The translations under genes and the position numbers were made by a program. Of a DNA stretch of 64,000 bases, positions 1 through 8,780 are shown piece by piece. The stretch lies in contig CAZFYX010000004.1 in NCBI GenBank assembly GCA_964523885.1, forward strand, positions 43,490 to 107,489, written 5' to 3'. This DNA is from SHXO01 sp964523885. Its GTDB lineage: Bacteria; Pseudomonadota; Gammaproteobacteria; Burkholderiales; SHXO01. Position 1 is the first letter of the stretch; each line of letters starts with the position of its first letter. The notes below the pieces were generated by a model. That model was given only the letters and a program-made list of their open reading frames with translations, did not search any database and had not been told where the DNA came from.

Positions 1-177
1 GATGGCGACGCGATCGTTGCGGCCGATGCCGCGGGCGTTGAGCGCATCGATGGTCCGCTGCGCGAGATCGCGCAGCCCGTGGTAGGTGAGCGGCGTGCCG
101 CCGGGCGAACTGACTGCCGTGGCGTCGTCCGCGCCGGTCTGCAGCAGTGCGAGGAGGGTGGTGGCGTGCTTGGTCAT
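1..177 (-). CDS. Acyl-CoA synthetase (AMP-forming), N-terminal part
   Basis: Only the first 59 codons are inside the window; the gene continues past base 1. The translated start (MTKHATTLLALLQ, then a TPLTYHGLRDL segment and an ARGIGRNDRVAI segment) has the layout of the N-terminal lobe of ANL-superfamily acyl- or oxalyl-CoA ligases, where the substrate-independent 'LTY..L' and 'G(I/V)..GDRVAI' segments precede the AMP-binding motifs. The catalytic P-loop motif lies outside the window, so the substrate cannot be judged. The upstream side (178-491) is non-coding and repeat-rich. Confidence 0.72.
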   Translation of the reverse strand, partial: MTKHATTLLALLQTGADDATAVSSPGGTPLTYHGLRDLAQRTIDALNARGIGRNDRVAI

Positions 178-321
178 GTTTCGCTCTCGTCCTGATCAAC
201 GTCTTCCGTTTGCCTGGGTCGTGCTCCCTGCTTCCTTCCAGGCAGAGGGCGCGCTTGATGCCGATTATGTCCCATTGCGTGTTGGAGTTCGGCGGCGTCA
301 CTCCGTTTGCGCTGCGCGCGT

Positions 322-430
322 CACCCTCACCCCGTCCCTCTCGCGTCGAGGGGGAGGGGGAACCGCTCATGGTGCACGTGTGGTTGGTCTCCCCTCGCCC
401 CTTGCGGGAGAGGGGCGGGGGTGAGGGGTG
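322..430. repeat. REP-like GC-rich palindromes, family A (two units)
   Basis: Two head-to-tail units of the type CACCCTCACCCC..CCCTCTC-gcgtc-GAGGGGGAGGGG lie at about 322-365 and 391-430. Each can fold on itself. The same unit recurs at many other intergenic sites in this window. The whole stretch 178-491 carries no convincing gene; it holds only these units and the left half of a third unit that the insertion sequence interrupts. Confidence 0.75.
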
Positions 431-491
431 ATCTCGGCATCGCCATCCTGTCTGCGCTGCGCGCGTCACCCTCACCCCATCCCTCTCCCAT

Positions 492-1773
492 TGTGCAGAC
501 CGGGGACATGGGTAACACCTGTTCGGAGACATAGGTAACGCTTTTTGTAGTCTGGCGGGCTGTTGCCTGGATGAGGAACAGCCATGCCGTGGCGAGAGGC
601 GTCGACCATGTCGTTGCGAGGAGAGTTTGTGCAGCTTGCTTCCCAGCCGGGGGCCAACCGCCGGGAGTTGTGCCGCCGTTTTGGCATCAGTCCCAAGACC
701 GGCTACAAGTGGCTGGCCCGCTACGCGGCAGGCGCCGAGCAGGGGCTGGCCGAGCACTCGCGGCGCCCGGTGCACAGTCCCCGGCGCACCGCCGCCCCGC
801 TCGAGCGCCTGGTCTTGGCCCTGCGCGAGGAACACCCGGCCTGGGGCGCGCGCAAGCTGCGCAAGGTGCTCCAGGATGAAGGCCACCGGCGGCTGCCCGC
901 GCCCAGCACCATCCAGGCGATCTTGCTGCGCAACGGGTGCATCAGCCCGCAGGCCACCAGCGAACACCAGGCCTTCAAGCGCTTCGAGCACGATCGACCC
1001 AATGCGCTGTGGCAGATGGACTTCAAGGGCCACTTCGCCCTGGAGCAGGGGCGCTGCCATCCCCTGACCGTGCTCGATGATCACTCCCGCTTCAACGTGT
1101 GCCTGAAGGCCTGCGCCGATGAGCGCAGCCACACGGTGCAAGCGGCACTGACCGAGACCTTCCGCCGCCACGGCCTGCCCGAGCGTATCGGCGTGGATAA
1201 CGGTGCGCCCTGGGGCGATAGCGCCGAGCAGCACTACACGCAGCTGGGCGTGTGGCTCATCAGACTGGGGGTGCAGCTGAGTCACTCGCGCCCCTACCAT
1301 CCCCAGACCCTGGGCAAGGACGAGCGCTTCCACGGTACGCTCAATCGTGAACTGCTCTGCCGCCAGCGCTTCGCCGACTTGCGCCAGGCGCAGGCCGCCT
1401 TCGACCCCTGGCGCGAGTGCTACAACCTCAAGCGCCCACACGAGTCCCTGGGCATGCAAACGCCCATCTCGCGCTACCGCTCCAGTCCTCGCGCCTTCCC
1501 CGAGACCTTGCCCCCGGTGGACTATGGCGAGGCGGTGGCCACGCGCAGGGTGCAGGCTGCCGGGCAGATCCACTACCAGGGTCGCGAGTTCAAGGTCAGC
1601 AAAGCCTTCCGCGGCCAACTGGTCGCACTTCGGCACAGCAGCAATCAGGATGGCCTGATCGAGGTCTTCTTCTGTCATCAGAAGATCGCCCAGTTCGATC
1701 TGGCCCAACCGCGGTGAACGGATGTGTTTACCATGTCTCCGAACACCTGTTACCCATCTCTCCGGTCTGTACA
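492..1773 (+). mobile_element. IS481-family insertion sequence, 1282 bp, complete
   Basis: Terminal inverted repeats of about 47-48 bp are visible at 492-539 and 1726-1773, starting TGTGCAGACCGG and TGTACAGACCGG when read inward; the two differ at only a few positions. They start with TGT and end with ACA, as is usual for the IS481 group. A direct repeat CCCAT flanks the element on both sides (487-491 and 1774-1778), read here as the target duplication. The single intact transposase gene fills the interior. Removing the element and one CCCAT restores a REP-like palindrome (CCCTCTCCCATCGAGGGAGAGGG), so it landed in the loop of a family A repeat. Confidence 0.92.
584..1717 (+). CDS. IS481-family transposase
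   Basis: A 377-residue DDE transposase that cuts and joins the ends of the surrounding element. The N-terminal part (about 10-65) is a helix-turn-helix with the motif LCRRFGISPKTGYKWLARY. The catalytic core follows: Asp146 (in WQMDFKGHF), Asp205 (in GVDNGAPWG) and Glu247 (in LGKDERFHGTLNREL) form the DDE triad, and HPQTLGKDERFH and YNLKRPHESLG are family signatures. Its length fits full-length IS481 transposases, there is no frameshift, and AGGA lies ahead of the chosen ATG. It is likely active or recently so. Confidence 0.95.
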   Translation: MPWREASTMSLRGEFVQLASQPGANRRELCRRFGISPKTGYKWLARYAAGAEQGLAEHSRRPVHSPRRTAAPLERLVLALREEHPAWGARKLRKVLQDEGHRRLPAPSTIQAILLRNGCISPQATSEHQAFKRFEHDRPNALWQMDFKGHFALEQGRCHPLTVLDDHSRFNVCLKACADERSHTVQAALTETFRRHGLPERIGVDNGAPWGDSAEQHYTQLGVWLIRLGVQLSHSRPYHPQTLGKDERFHGTLNRELLCRQRFADLRQAQAAFDPWRECYNLKRPHESLGMQTPISRYRSSPRAFPETLPPVDYGEAVATRRVQAAGQIHYQGREFKVSKAFRGQLVALRHSSNQDGLIEVFFCHQKIAQFDLAQPR

Positions 1774-1807
1774 CCCATCGAGGGAGAGGGAGAACCAGGG
1801 AGAGGGC

Positions 1808-2809
1808 TTATCCGATCACCAGCCGCCCGCGCGTCGCATCGAGCGTCTTCGCCAACAGGCTGGTGCAGGCATACACGGCGCGGATCGCCGGAATCGGTGT
1901 CTGGGTCAGTTCACCCAGTTCAACCACCGAGCCCATCAGCGCGTCCAGCTCGAGCGGCCGGCCCATCTCGACGTCCTGCAGCATCGAGGTCTTGTGCGCG
2001 CCGACCTTCTCCGCGCCGGCGATGCGCCGCTCGATGCTGATCTTGAACGTCACGCCGAGCTTGTTGGCGATCGTCTGTGCCTCGGCCATCATCTGCGCCG
2101 CGAGCTCTCGCGTCAGCGGGAAACGGCAGATGTCCTCCAGGGTCGCGTGGGTCAGCGCGCTGATCGGGTTGAAGCTCATGTTGCCCCAGAGCTTGAGCCA
2201 GATCTCGCCGCGGATGTCGCCGGTGACCGGCGCCTTGAAACCGGCCTTGATCAGCGTCGCGGACAAAGCCTGGATGCGCGGCGTGGTGGAGCCGTCCAGT
2301 TCGCCGAGCGAGAAGCGGTTGCCCTCGACCACATGCACCACGCCGGGCTCGACCAGGTTCGCGGCCGGATAGACCACGCTGCCGATGAGCCGGCTCGCGT
2401 CGATCGTCTGCAGCAGCGAGCCATCCGGATCGGCGCTGCGCACCACGGTGCCCTCGAACGGCCCGGCCAGCTTGTGGAAGTACCAGAACGGGATGCCGTT
2501 CTGCATGGTGACGATGGTGGTGTCCGCATGGCACAGATGGCGCAGGTCCGCCGCGATCGGCGCGACCTGATGTGCCTTCACCGTCAGCAGCACTGCGTCG
2601 TGCGGCCCGGCTTCGGCCGGCTTCTCCACCGCGCGGGCGCTGCTCGCGCGGATCTCGCTGCCGTCTTCTGCCATCAGCCGCAGGCCATTGGCGCGGATCG
2701 CGGCCAGGTTGGCGCCGCGGGCGATGAAGGTGACGTCCTCGCCCGCGGCGGCGAGCCGCGCGCCCAGATAGCCGCCGATGGCGCCGGCGCCGACGATGGC
2801 GATCTTCAT
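1808..2809 (-). CDS. Ketopantoate reductase (PanE/ApbA) family protein, copy 1
   Basis: A 333-residue cytoplasmic NADPH-dependent oxidoreductase of the ApbA/PanE family. The first ATG giving MKIAIVGAGAIGGYLG was chosen because the Rossmann GxGxxG motif sits at its usual place at the extreme N-terminus; a longer ORF adds eight unlikely residues. The middle segment EIWLKLWGNMSFNPISAL corresponds to the family's catalytic-lysine region and the C-terminal helical domain is complete. It is divergent from the flavoprotein at 2950. A second paralogue lies at 10551, so this copy need not act in pantothenate synthesis; related proteins reduce other 2-oxo acids. The family is certain, the substrate is not. 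Confidence 0.85.
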   Translation of the reverse strand: MKIAIVGAGAIGGYLGARLAAAGEDVTFIARGANLAAIRANGLRLMAEDGSEIRASSARAVEKPAEAGPHDAVLLTVKAHQVAPIAADLRHLCHADTTIVTMQNGIPFWYFHKLAGPFEGTVVRSADPDGSLLQTIDASRLIGSVVYPAANLVEPGVVHVVEGNRFSLGELDGSTTPRIQALSATLIKAGFKAPVTGDIRGEIWLKLWGNMSFNPISALTHATLEDICRFPLTRELAAQMMAEAQTIANKLGVTFKISIERRIAGAEKVGAHKTSMLQDVEMGRPLELDALMGSVVELGELTQTPIPAIRAVYACTSLLAKTLDATRGRLVIG

Positions 2810-2949
2810 CGCGTGCGATGGCGCCGCATGCACGCGCGCCCACCGCCAATGGTCCGCCCTGCCGCTTGCGTCCTGCGCATGCGCCTGTTCCTCCCCTCGA
2901 TGCGTTTTGCGGGATCATAGCAGCACTGCGACCCCGTCCATTCCCGTCC

Positions 2950-4134
2950 ATGCAGCGCAGCTTCGACGTGCTGATCGCCGGTGCCGGCCCTGCGGGCAGC
3001 CATGCCGCGGCGCGCCTCGCTGCGCTGGGCCTCGGCGTGGGCTTGCTGGACCAGGCCAGCTTCCCGCGCGAGAAGGTGTGCGGCGGCGGGCTGTCGGCGA
3101 AAAGCATGGCGCTGCTCGGCGGCGAGGTGCAGGAGGTCGTGCACAACAGCTTTACCGGCGCATTCGTCGCCTGGCGGGACCAGGCGGTCTTCCTGAAGGA
3201 GATGAACCGGGTCGCCGGTTGCACCGTGCTGCGCAGCGAATTCGATGCGTGGATGGTGCAGCGCGCACGGACCGCTGGCGCGCAGTTCCACCCGCGCACC
3301 CGGGTCGAGCGTGTGGAAGCGCGCGACAGCGGCGTCGCCGTGCACACCTCGGCGGGCCTGTTCCACGGCCGCCTGCTGCTGGCGGCCGACGGCGTGTCGA
3401 GCGTGATTCGCCAGCAGGTCTTCGGACGTGCCCTGGTGCAGTACGCGCCCGCGGTGGAGGCGCTGATCCCGATCCCGCGCAACGTTGCCGCGGTGTGGCG
3501 CGACCGGATTCTCTTCGACCTCGGCGGGATGCCGCGTGGCTACGGCTGGATCTTCCCCAAGCGCGACCACCTCAACGTAGGGGTGTACTCCCTGTTCGGC
3601 GGCCCGGGGATCCGGGGGCATCTCGATGTCTTCCTGCGCCGCCATGGCCTGCCCACCGATCCGGGGCAGATGCGGGTGTGCGGCTATGCCATCCCGCTGC
3701 GCAACGTGAAGCGTGTCTACCAGCGCGGCCCGGTCTGGCTGCTCGGCGACGCGGCGGGATTCGCCGAGTCGGTGTTCGGCGAAGGCATCTACTTCGCATT
3801 GCGCAGTGCGGAACTGGCGGCCCGTGCGGTCGGCGAGGCTGTGCCGGGGGCCTATTCGCGCTTGGTGCGCACGGAACTGGAACCCGAACTGCGCTGGTCC
3901 GAACGGATCGGACGGCTGCTCTATTCGATGGGGGCGTTCGCCTTCGACCCGCTCGCGCGCAGCCGGGTTGGATGCGACTGGTTCGCGGGCCTGATCAGCG
4001 GTGAGGTGGGATACCGCGAGTGCTTCTGGCGCACGCTGCTCGGCGCGCCGGCCTGGCTGTTTGGCCGGCGGCACGCACTGGAGCGACCCGGTGACGCTAC
4101 AGCACCTCGCAGCGGTTGCCGGTCGACTCCATGA
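2950..4134 (+). CDS. FAD-dependent geranylgeranyl-reductase-like oxidoreductase
   Basis: A 394-residue flavoprotein of the GGR/FixC-like family, which reduces prenyl chains or related unsaturated substrates. The ATG giving MQRSFDVLIAGAGPAGSHAA was chosen because it places the FAD-binding GxGxxG at residues 11-16. FPREKVCGGGLS is the typical GGR-family Cys-Gly-Gly-Gly loop, and VWLLGDAAGFAESVFGEGI is the second FAD motif (GDAAG). No membrane segment is evident. It overlaps the end of the convergent UspA-type gene by 38 bp. The precise substrate is not readable from sequence. Confidence 0.83.
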   Translation: MQRSFDVLIAGAGPAGSHAAARLAALGLGVGLLDQASFPREKVCGGGLSAKSMALLGGEVQEVVHNSFTGAFVAWRDQAVFLKEMNRVAGCTVLRSEFDAWMVQRARTAGAQFHPRTRVERVEARDSGVAVHTSAGLFHGRLLLAADGVSSVIRQQVFGRALVQYAPAVEALIPIPRNVAAVWRDRILFDLGGMPRGYGWIFPKRDHLNVGVYSLFGGPGIRGHLDVFLRRHGLPTDPGQMRVCGYAIPLRNVKRVYQRGPVWLLGDAAGFAESVFGEGIYFALRSAELAARAVGEAVPGAYSRLVRTELEPELRWSERIGRLLYSMGAFAFDPLARSRVGCDWFAGLISGEVGYRECFWRTLLGAPAWLFGRRHALERPGDATAPRSGCRSTP

Positions 4135-4525
4135 GGTGCTCGACCTGGCGGGTGAGCGAGCCCAGCACCAGGTCCGACAGGCCGCGCCCGCGCACCGGCC
4201 CCAGCACGATCTGCGAGGCGTGGTGCTCCTGCGCGAACTTGGCGATCGCCTTGGCCCCGCAGCCGACCACCACGTGTGCCTGGTAGGGGATGCCGGCCGC
4301 GTCCAGCTTGCGCCGCACCGGGGCGAGCTCGCGCTCGGCGTCCTCGTCGTGGAAGGCGCGGATCTCGCGCTCGGAGAAGAACAGCCGCACGTGGCCGTCG
4401 AACGGGGTCTGCACCGACAGCAGGTCCACCACGATCGGTTCGCGCTGCTGCATGCGCTGCAGGCAGCCCACCGCCCAGTCGACGTCGCGGTCGGGCCGCA
4501 CTGGAAAGACGATCTTCTGCGTCAT
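4097..4525 (-). CDS. Universal stress protein (UspA) family
   Basis: A 142-residue single-domain UspA protein. The start MTQKIVFPVRPDRDVDWAV was chosen because GGGAGAG lies just upstream (in the reverse complement of about 4530-4540) and the fold begins there. The ATP-binding style motif toward the C-terminus reads VVVGCGAKAIAKFAQEHHASQIVLGPVRGRGLSDLVLGS in the sequence, close to the G-2x-G-9x-G(S/T) consensus. It lies 16 bp downstream of the TerC-type gene on the same strand and may be co-transcribed with it. Its physiological trigger is unknown. Confidence 0.83.
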   Translation of the reverse strand: MTQKIVFPVRPDRDVDWAVGCLQRMQQREPIVVDLLSVQTPFDGHVRLFFSEREIRAFHDEDAERELAPVRRKLDAAGIPYQAHVVVGCGAKAIAKFAQEHHASQIVLGPVRGRGLSDLVLGSLTRQVEHLMESTGNRCEVL

Positions 4526-4541
4526 CTGAGCTCTCCCTGCG

Positions 4542-5273
4542 TCAGCGTTGTTCCGGTGCCGGCTTCGGCGGCAGCTCCACGGTCGGGTGCGCGGCGGGCG
4601 CCGGCGCCCGGCTCGCCATCCACTTGCCGAGGACCACGACCAGCACCGTGCACGCCGCCGGGGCCAGCCAATGCAGGTAGGCGGCATTCGCCTCCACCCA
4701 CTCCGTCACCGCGTGATCCTCGACCGCCATCTCCCCGGCGACCCAGCCCAGCAGCCCCGCGCCCAGCGTGATCACGATGGGGAAGCGCCGCATGAGCTTC
4801 AGCACGAGCGTGCTGCCGTAGACGATGAGCGGGATGCTGATCCCCAGGCCGACCACCAGCAGGACCAGGTTGCCCTTGGCGGCCGCGGCCACGCCGATCA
4901 CGTTGTCGAGGCTCATCACGAAGTCGGCGATGATGATGGTGCGGATCGCGCCCCACAGGTGGTCGTGGGCGTGCAGGCCGTCGTCGCCCTCGTCCTCGAC
5001 CAGCATCTTGGCGCCGATCCACAGCAGCAGGGCACCGCCGACGAGCTTCAGGTAGGGGACCCCGAGCAGCATCACGGCGAAGAAGGTCAGGACGATGCGC
5101 AGCCCGATCGCGCCGAGGCTGCCGAAGAGGATGGCCGCCTTCTGCTGCTTCGGCGGCAGCTTGCGGCTGGCCAGCGCGATCACCACCGCGTTGTCGCCGC
5201 TCAGCAGGATGTTGATGATGACGATCTCGGTGAGCGCCACCCAGAGCGCGGAACCGCTCAGTGCCTCGCCCAT
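4542..5273 (-). CDS. TerC/YjbE family integral membrane protein
   Basis: A polytopic inner-membrane protein of the TerC family (about 243 residues), often linked to metal ion, especially manganese, efflux. It shows the paired conserved acidic membrane motifs: NILLSGDNAVVIAL near the N-terminus and ADFVMSLDNVIGVA in the middle, with seven or so hydrophobic segments. The ATG at 5273 (MGEALSG) was preferred over one three codons upstream because GGAG lies eight bases before it. No yybP-ykoY riboswitch was seen upstream here, unlike the TMEM165 gene at 50809. A poorly conserved Pro-rich tail ends the protein. Confidence 0.85.
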   Translation of the reverse strand: MGEALSGSALWVALTEIVIINILLSGDNAVVIALASRKLPPKQQKAAILFGSLGAIGLRIVLTFFAVMLLGVPYLKLVGGALLLWIGAKMLVEDEGDDGLHAHDHLWGAIRTIIIADFVMSLDNVIGVAAAAKGNLVLLVVGLGISIPLIVYGSTLVLKLMRRFPIVITLGAGLLGWVAGEMAVEDHAVTEWVEANAAYLHWLAPAACTVLVVVLGKWMASRAPAPAAHPTVELPPKPAPEQR

Positions 5274-5344
5274 CGGGGCCACTCCGTGCCAGTCTGCATG
5301 CCGTCACGGTACTGGAGCGGCCTTACGTGGGCCTGTACTCCAGC

Positions 5345-6733
5345 TTAACGCCCGCTTACATCGTCGGCGGGGAAGGCCACGGTGAAGACGTTTCCCTTGC
5401 CGTCCGCGTCCGGCCCCAGCGTGATGTCGGCGCCGTGCAGCCGGGCCACCTCCCGCACGATCGCCAGGCCCAGCCCGCTGCCCGGCTCGCCGCTGCCGGC
5501 ACGGCGCTGGAAGCGCTCGAACAGGCGCGGCAGCTCGCTGTCGGGGATGTGGTCGGCGTCGTCGCTGACCGCGAGTGAGGGGCGCGGGGACTGCAGCACC
5601 CGGACGGTCACGCGTCCGCCCTTCTGGCTGTAGCGGATCGCGTTGTCGACCAGGTTGTCGAGCAGGTCGGCCAGGCGCGAGGTGTCGCCCTTCACCATGA
5701 CCGGCCGCTCGGCGCCCTCGAACCCCAGGTCGATGCCGCGCTCCCGGGCGTGCGGCACCCAGCGCGTGGCGACCTCCAGCGCGAACGGGTTGAGGTCCAT
5801 CGGCTCGAGCACCTGGGTGGTGGCCGCGTCGGGCTCGCTGCGCGCCAGCGACAGCAGCTGTGCGACGAGGCGCGACAGCCGCTCGGCCCCCACGTACAGG
5901 CGCCCGCCGATCGCGCGGCTGCTGGCGAGGTCGTTGGCGCGCAGCAGCAGTTCGGTCTGGGCCTTGAGCCCGGCCACCGGCGTCTTCAGCTGGTGCGCCG
6001 CGTCGGCGATGAAGCGCGATTGCAGCGCGAGCACCCGTTCCAGGCGCCCGAGCAGCGCATTGATCGAGCGCACCAGCGAGCGCAGCTCCAGCGGCATGCC
6101 GCCTTCGGGCAGCGGCGTGCAGTCGAGGTGGGAGCGCTGTGCCAGCGCGCGCTGCAGGTGCTCCAGCGGCCGCATCGCCCGGTAGATGCCGATCCAGACG
6201 ATGACCGCGGCGAGCAGGATCAGCAGCACCTGCGGCACCAGGGTTTCGGTGGTGATCTCCCGTGCGAGCGCGTCGCGCTTGTTGCGCGTCTCGGCCACGC
6301 GCACCAGCAGCGGTGGCAGGCCCGCGGCGAAGCTGCCGTCCACGTGCAGCTCGGCCACGCGCACCGGCAGGTCGCGGACGGTCGCGTCGTACACTGCCTC
6401 GCGCGCGGCGGAGGGCGAGGGCGGCGGTTCGATGCCTTCGCCATCGACCAGCCGGTCGCCGTCGGCGACCTCGAAGAACACGCTGTCCTGCGCATCGTCG
6501 AACAGGATCCGGCGCGCCGGCTCGGGGAGGTCGAGGAGGGGACGCCCGTTCTCCATGCGCAGGTGCAGCGCCACGTCGCGGGCCATCTCCACCAGCGCCC
6601 GGTCGTAGGCGCGTTCCGCGAAGGCGCGCGCATCGCGTTCCGTGATGAGGGCGTCGGCGGCCAGCACCGCCAGCAGCGGCACCAGCAGCCAGACCAGCAG
6701 CTGAGCGCGCAGCGACTGCTGCTCAAGCGGCAT
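5345..6733 (-). CDS. Two-component sensor histidine kinase (TctE/QseC type)
   Basis: A 462-residue membrane kinase. One membrane helix spans about 11-29, a periplasmic domain about 30-160, and a second helix about 166-185. A HAMP-like linker, HisKA with His247 in DAAHQLKTPVAGLK, and a HATPase domain follow (LLDNLVDNAIRYSQKGG N-box, GSGLGLAIVREV G2-box). A start codon inside the upstream regulator gene gives an 11-bp overlap and translational coupling. The lower glycine box reads VSDDADHIPDSEL rather than the usual D-G-G-I-P, so the G1 box is degenerate and ATP binding deserves a check. Confidence 0.9.
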   Translation of the reverse strand: MPLEQQSLRAQLLVWLLVPLLAVLAADALITERDARAFAERAYDRALVEMARDVALHLRMENGRPLLDLPEPARRILFDDAQDSVFFEVADGDRLVDGEGIEPPPSPSAAREAVYDATVRDLPVRVAELHVDGSFAAGLPPLLVRVAETRNKRDALAREITTETLVPQVLLILLAAVIVWIGIYRAMRPLEHLQRALAQRSHLDCTPLPEGGMPLELRSLVRSINALLGRLERVLALQSRFIADAAHQLKTPVAGLKAQTELLLRANDLASSRAIGGRLYVGAERLSRLVAQLLSLARSEPDAATTQVLEPMDLNPFALEVATRWVPHARERGIDLGFEGAERPVMVKGDTSRLADLLDNLVDNAIRYSQKGGRVTVRVLQSPRPSLAVSDDADHIPDSELPRLFERFQRRAGSGEPGSGLGLAIVREVARLHGADITLGPDADGKGNVFTVAFPADDVSGR

Positions 6734-7391
6734 GGTCGATGAGGTAGCCCATGCCGCGCACGGTCTGGATGTCCAGCCCGGTGGATTCGAGCTTGCGCCG
6801 AAGACGGTGGATGAAGACTTCGATGGTGTTGCTGCTGGAGCCTTCCTCCCAGCCGTAGAGGTTGTCGAGGATCTGCTGCTTCGTCACCACGCGGCCGGCG
6901 CGCAGCATCAGCAGCTCGATGACGGCGAACTCCTTGGAGGTGAGCTCCATGGGCTGGCCCTCGCAGTACAGCCGGCGTGCCTCGGTATCCAGCCGCACGC
7001 GGCCGTGCACCAGGGTCGCGCTGGCGTGCGCGTGGGCGCGGCGGATGAGGGCCCGCACGCGCGCTTCCAGTTCGAACAGGTGGAAGGGCTTGGTGAGGTA
7101 GTCGTCCGCGCCCAGGTCCAGGCCGCGGACGCGGTCGTCCACGTCGTCGCGGACCGTGAGGATCAGCACCGGTACCTTCATGCCGCGGTCGCGCAGGCGC
7201 CGCAGCACCTCGAAGCCGTCCATGCCGGGGAGCTGGACGTCGAGGATGGCGAGCCCGTAGTCGTTGGCACGCAGGCTGGAGTCGGCGTCGGTGCCGGTCT
7301 GCGCGAGATCGACGACGTGGGCCGACTGGGTCAGTGCCCGGGTGACCGCGTCGGCGAGGAGCGGATCGTCTTCAGCCAGCAGGATGCGCAT
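6723..7391 (-). CDS. OmpR-family response regulator
   Basis: A 222-residue DNA-binding regulator paired with the overlapping kinase gene downstream. The receiver domain has the acidic pocket AEDDP at 6-10, phospho-acceptor Asp51 (AILDVQLPG) and conserved Lys in DDYLTKPF. The winged-helix domain (about 125-222) has the EVFIHRLRRKLE recognition helix and the VRGMGYLI wing. It is of the TctD/QseB/PmrA subgroup. The gene is the first of its two-gene operon; REP-like repeats fill the gap to tartrate dehydrogenase. Confidence 0.92.
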   Translation of the reverse strand: MRILLAEDDPLLADAVTRALTQSAHVVDLAQTGTDADSSLRANDYGLAILDVQLPGMDGFEVLRRLRDRGMKVPVLILTVRDDVDDRVRGLDLGADDYLTKPFHLFELEARVRALIRRAHAHASATLVHGRVRLDTEARRLYCEGQPMELTSKEFAVIELLMLRAGRVVTKQQILDNLYGWEEGSSSNTIEVFIHRLRRKLESTGLDIQTVRGMGYLIDHAA

Positions 7392-7448
7392 GCGGCAATC
7401 GTACTGGATTCGTGCGCGGCGGGAGGATCACGCGGTGCGTCGCACAGT

Positions 7449-7630
7449 GCCCCCTCCTCCTCGGCGGGCGAGAGGGTAGGAGTGAGGGTGCCGCGTGCCA
7501 GCGCGAGAGGATCAGCCCGGGTGACTACCCCTCACCCTGTTCCTCTTCCGCAAGAGGAGAGAGGGCGTTCTGATCGGTGCAGTGATGTGGTTGCCCCTCT
7601 CCCTTGCGTGAGAGGGGCGGGGTGAGGGTG
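7449..7630. repeat. REP-like palindromes, family A (three units)
   Basis: Three units occupy most of the gap between the response regulator and tartrate dehydrogenase: about 7449-7488, 7528-7564 and 7592-7630. The last reads CCCCTCTCCCTTGCGTGAGAG and continues GGGCGGGGTGAGGG. They are imperfect hairpins of the same unit seen at 322-430. Confidence 0.7.
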
Positions 7631-7651
7631 ATGCGCGCATGCGCAAACCAA

Positions 7652-8707
7652 TCAAATCGCCGACGCGATCGCCTTGCCGACGTCCTCGGTGCTGGCCTTG
7701 CCGCCGATGTCGGGCGTGCGCGGGCCCTCGGCCAGCACCTTCTCGATCGCACGCACGATGGCATTCGCCGCGTCCGCGTGGCCCAGGTGTTCCAGCATCA
7801 TCGCGCCCGACCAGATCTGGCCGATGGGGTTGGCGATCTTCTTGCCGTAGATGTCGGGCGCGGACCCGTGCACCGGCTCGAACAGCGAGGGGTTGTTGCC
7901 GTCCGGATTGATGTTGGCCGACGGCGCGACGCCGATCGTGCCCGCCGTTGCCGGTCCGAGGTCGGAAAGGATGTCGCCGAACAGGTTGGAGGCCACGATC
8001 ACGTCGAAGCGCTGCGGGTTGAGCACCATCTGGATGGTCAGCCCGTCGATGTGGTACTGGTCGGTGGTCACCTGCGGGTACTGCGCCGCCATCGCCTTGA
8101 AGCGCTCGTCCCAGTAGGGCATGGTGATGGCGATGCCGTTGGACTTGGTGGCCGAAGTGACCTTCCGGCGCTGGCGCTTCATCGCCAGCTCGAAGGCGAA
8201 CTTCATGATCCGGTCCACGCCCTTGCGGGTGAAGATCGACTGCTGCACGGCCATCTCGCGGTCGGTGCCCTCGAAGGCGCGGCCGCCCACCGCCGAATAC
8301 TCGCCCTCGGTGTTCTCCCGCACCACGTAGTAGTCGATGTCGCCGAGCTTGCGGTTCGCGAGCGGGCAGGCGATGCCGGGCAGCAGGCGCACCGGGCGCA
8401 GGTTCACGTACTGGTCGAAGCCCTTGCGGAACTTCATCAGCGAATCCCACAGCGACACGTGGTCGGGCACGCGCGCCGGCCAGCCGGTCGCACCGAAGAA
8501 GATGCACCGGTTGCCGGCCAACTGCTCGCGCCAGTCCGGCGGCATCCAGTAGCTGTGCTTGTCGTAGTTGTCGCAGCTCCAGCTGAAATGGGTGAGTGCG
8601 AGCGGGACGTTGAACTTGCGCGCGGCGGCTTCGAGGACGCGCACGCCCTCGGGCATGACTTCCTTGCCGATGCCGTCCCCGGCGATGACTGCAATCTTGT
8701 GGGTCAT
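7652..8707 (-). CDS. Tartrate dehydrogenase / isocitrate-isopropylmalate dehydrogenase family
   Basis: A 351-residue NAD-dependent beta-decarboxylating dehydrogenase. The N-terminus MTHKIAVIAGDGIGKEVMPEG, the segment HSYWMPPDWREQL and the FFGATGWPARVPDHVSLWDSL block match tartrate dehydrogenase (TTC/ttuC type), which also acts on D-malate, rather than LeuB. The substrate and metal-binding residues typical of the superfamily are seen in VVRENTEGEYS, in SNLFGDILSDLG and in EPVHGSAPDI. It likely converts tartrate or D-malate to oxaloglycolate/pyruvate in the cytoplasm. It stands alone between two repeat clusters. Confidence 0.85.
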   Translation of the reverse strand: MTHKIAVIAGDGIGKEVMPEGVRVLEAAARKFNVPLALTHFSWSCDNYDKHSYWMPPDWREQLAGNRCIFFGATGWPARVPDHVSLWDSLMKFRKGFDQYVNLRPVRLLPGIACPLANRKLGDIDYYVVRENTEGEYSAVGGRAFEGTDREMAVQQSIFTRKGVDRIMKFAFELAMKRQRRKVTSATKSNGIAITMPYWDERFKAMAAQYPQVTTDQYHIDGLTIQMVLNPQRFDVIVASNLFGDILSDLGPATAGTIGVAPSANINPDGNNPSLFEPVHGSAPDIYGKKIANPIGQIWSGAMMLEHLGHADAANAIVRAIEKVLAEGPRTPDIGGKASTEDVGKAIASAI

Positions 8708-8780
8708 GGTGCTGATCTCGTGTCTGCAGGATGGGCGCGCCCGACCGCATAACGGTTGGGGTGGCCAGCAGACAGAGCGA

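Noticed and set aside
322..430. CRISPR array
   Set aside because: The units are palindromic REP-like repeats with irregular spacing, no uniform spacers and no cas genes in the window.
2818..2949. Longer start for the flavoprotein
   Set aside because: The extra 44 residues have no family match and would push the FAD motif away from the N-terminus.
1920..3482. Long minus-strand ORF of 520 residues
   Set aside because: It is an out-of-frame shadow of the ketopantoate reductase and flavoprotein genes with Arg/Ala-rich low-complexity composition.
5274..5344. Possible riboswitch ahead of the TerC gene
   Set aside because: The blocks GGGGAGTAG and GAGACCTTT of yybP-ykoY are not present in this short gap.
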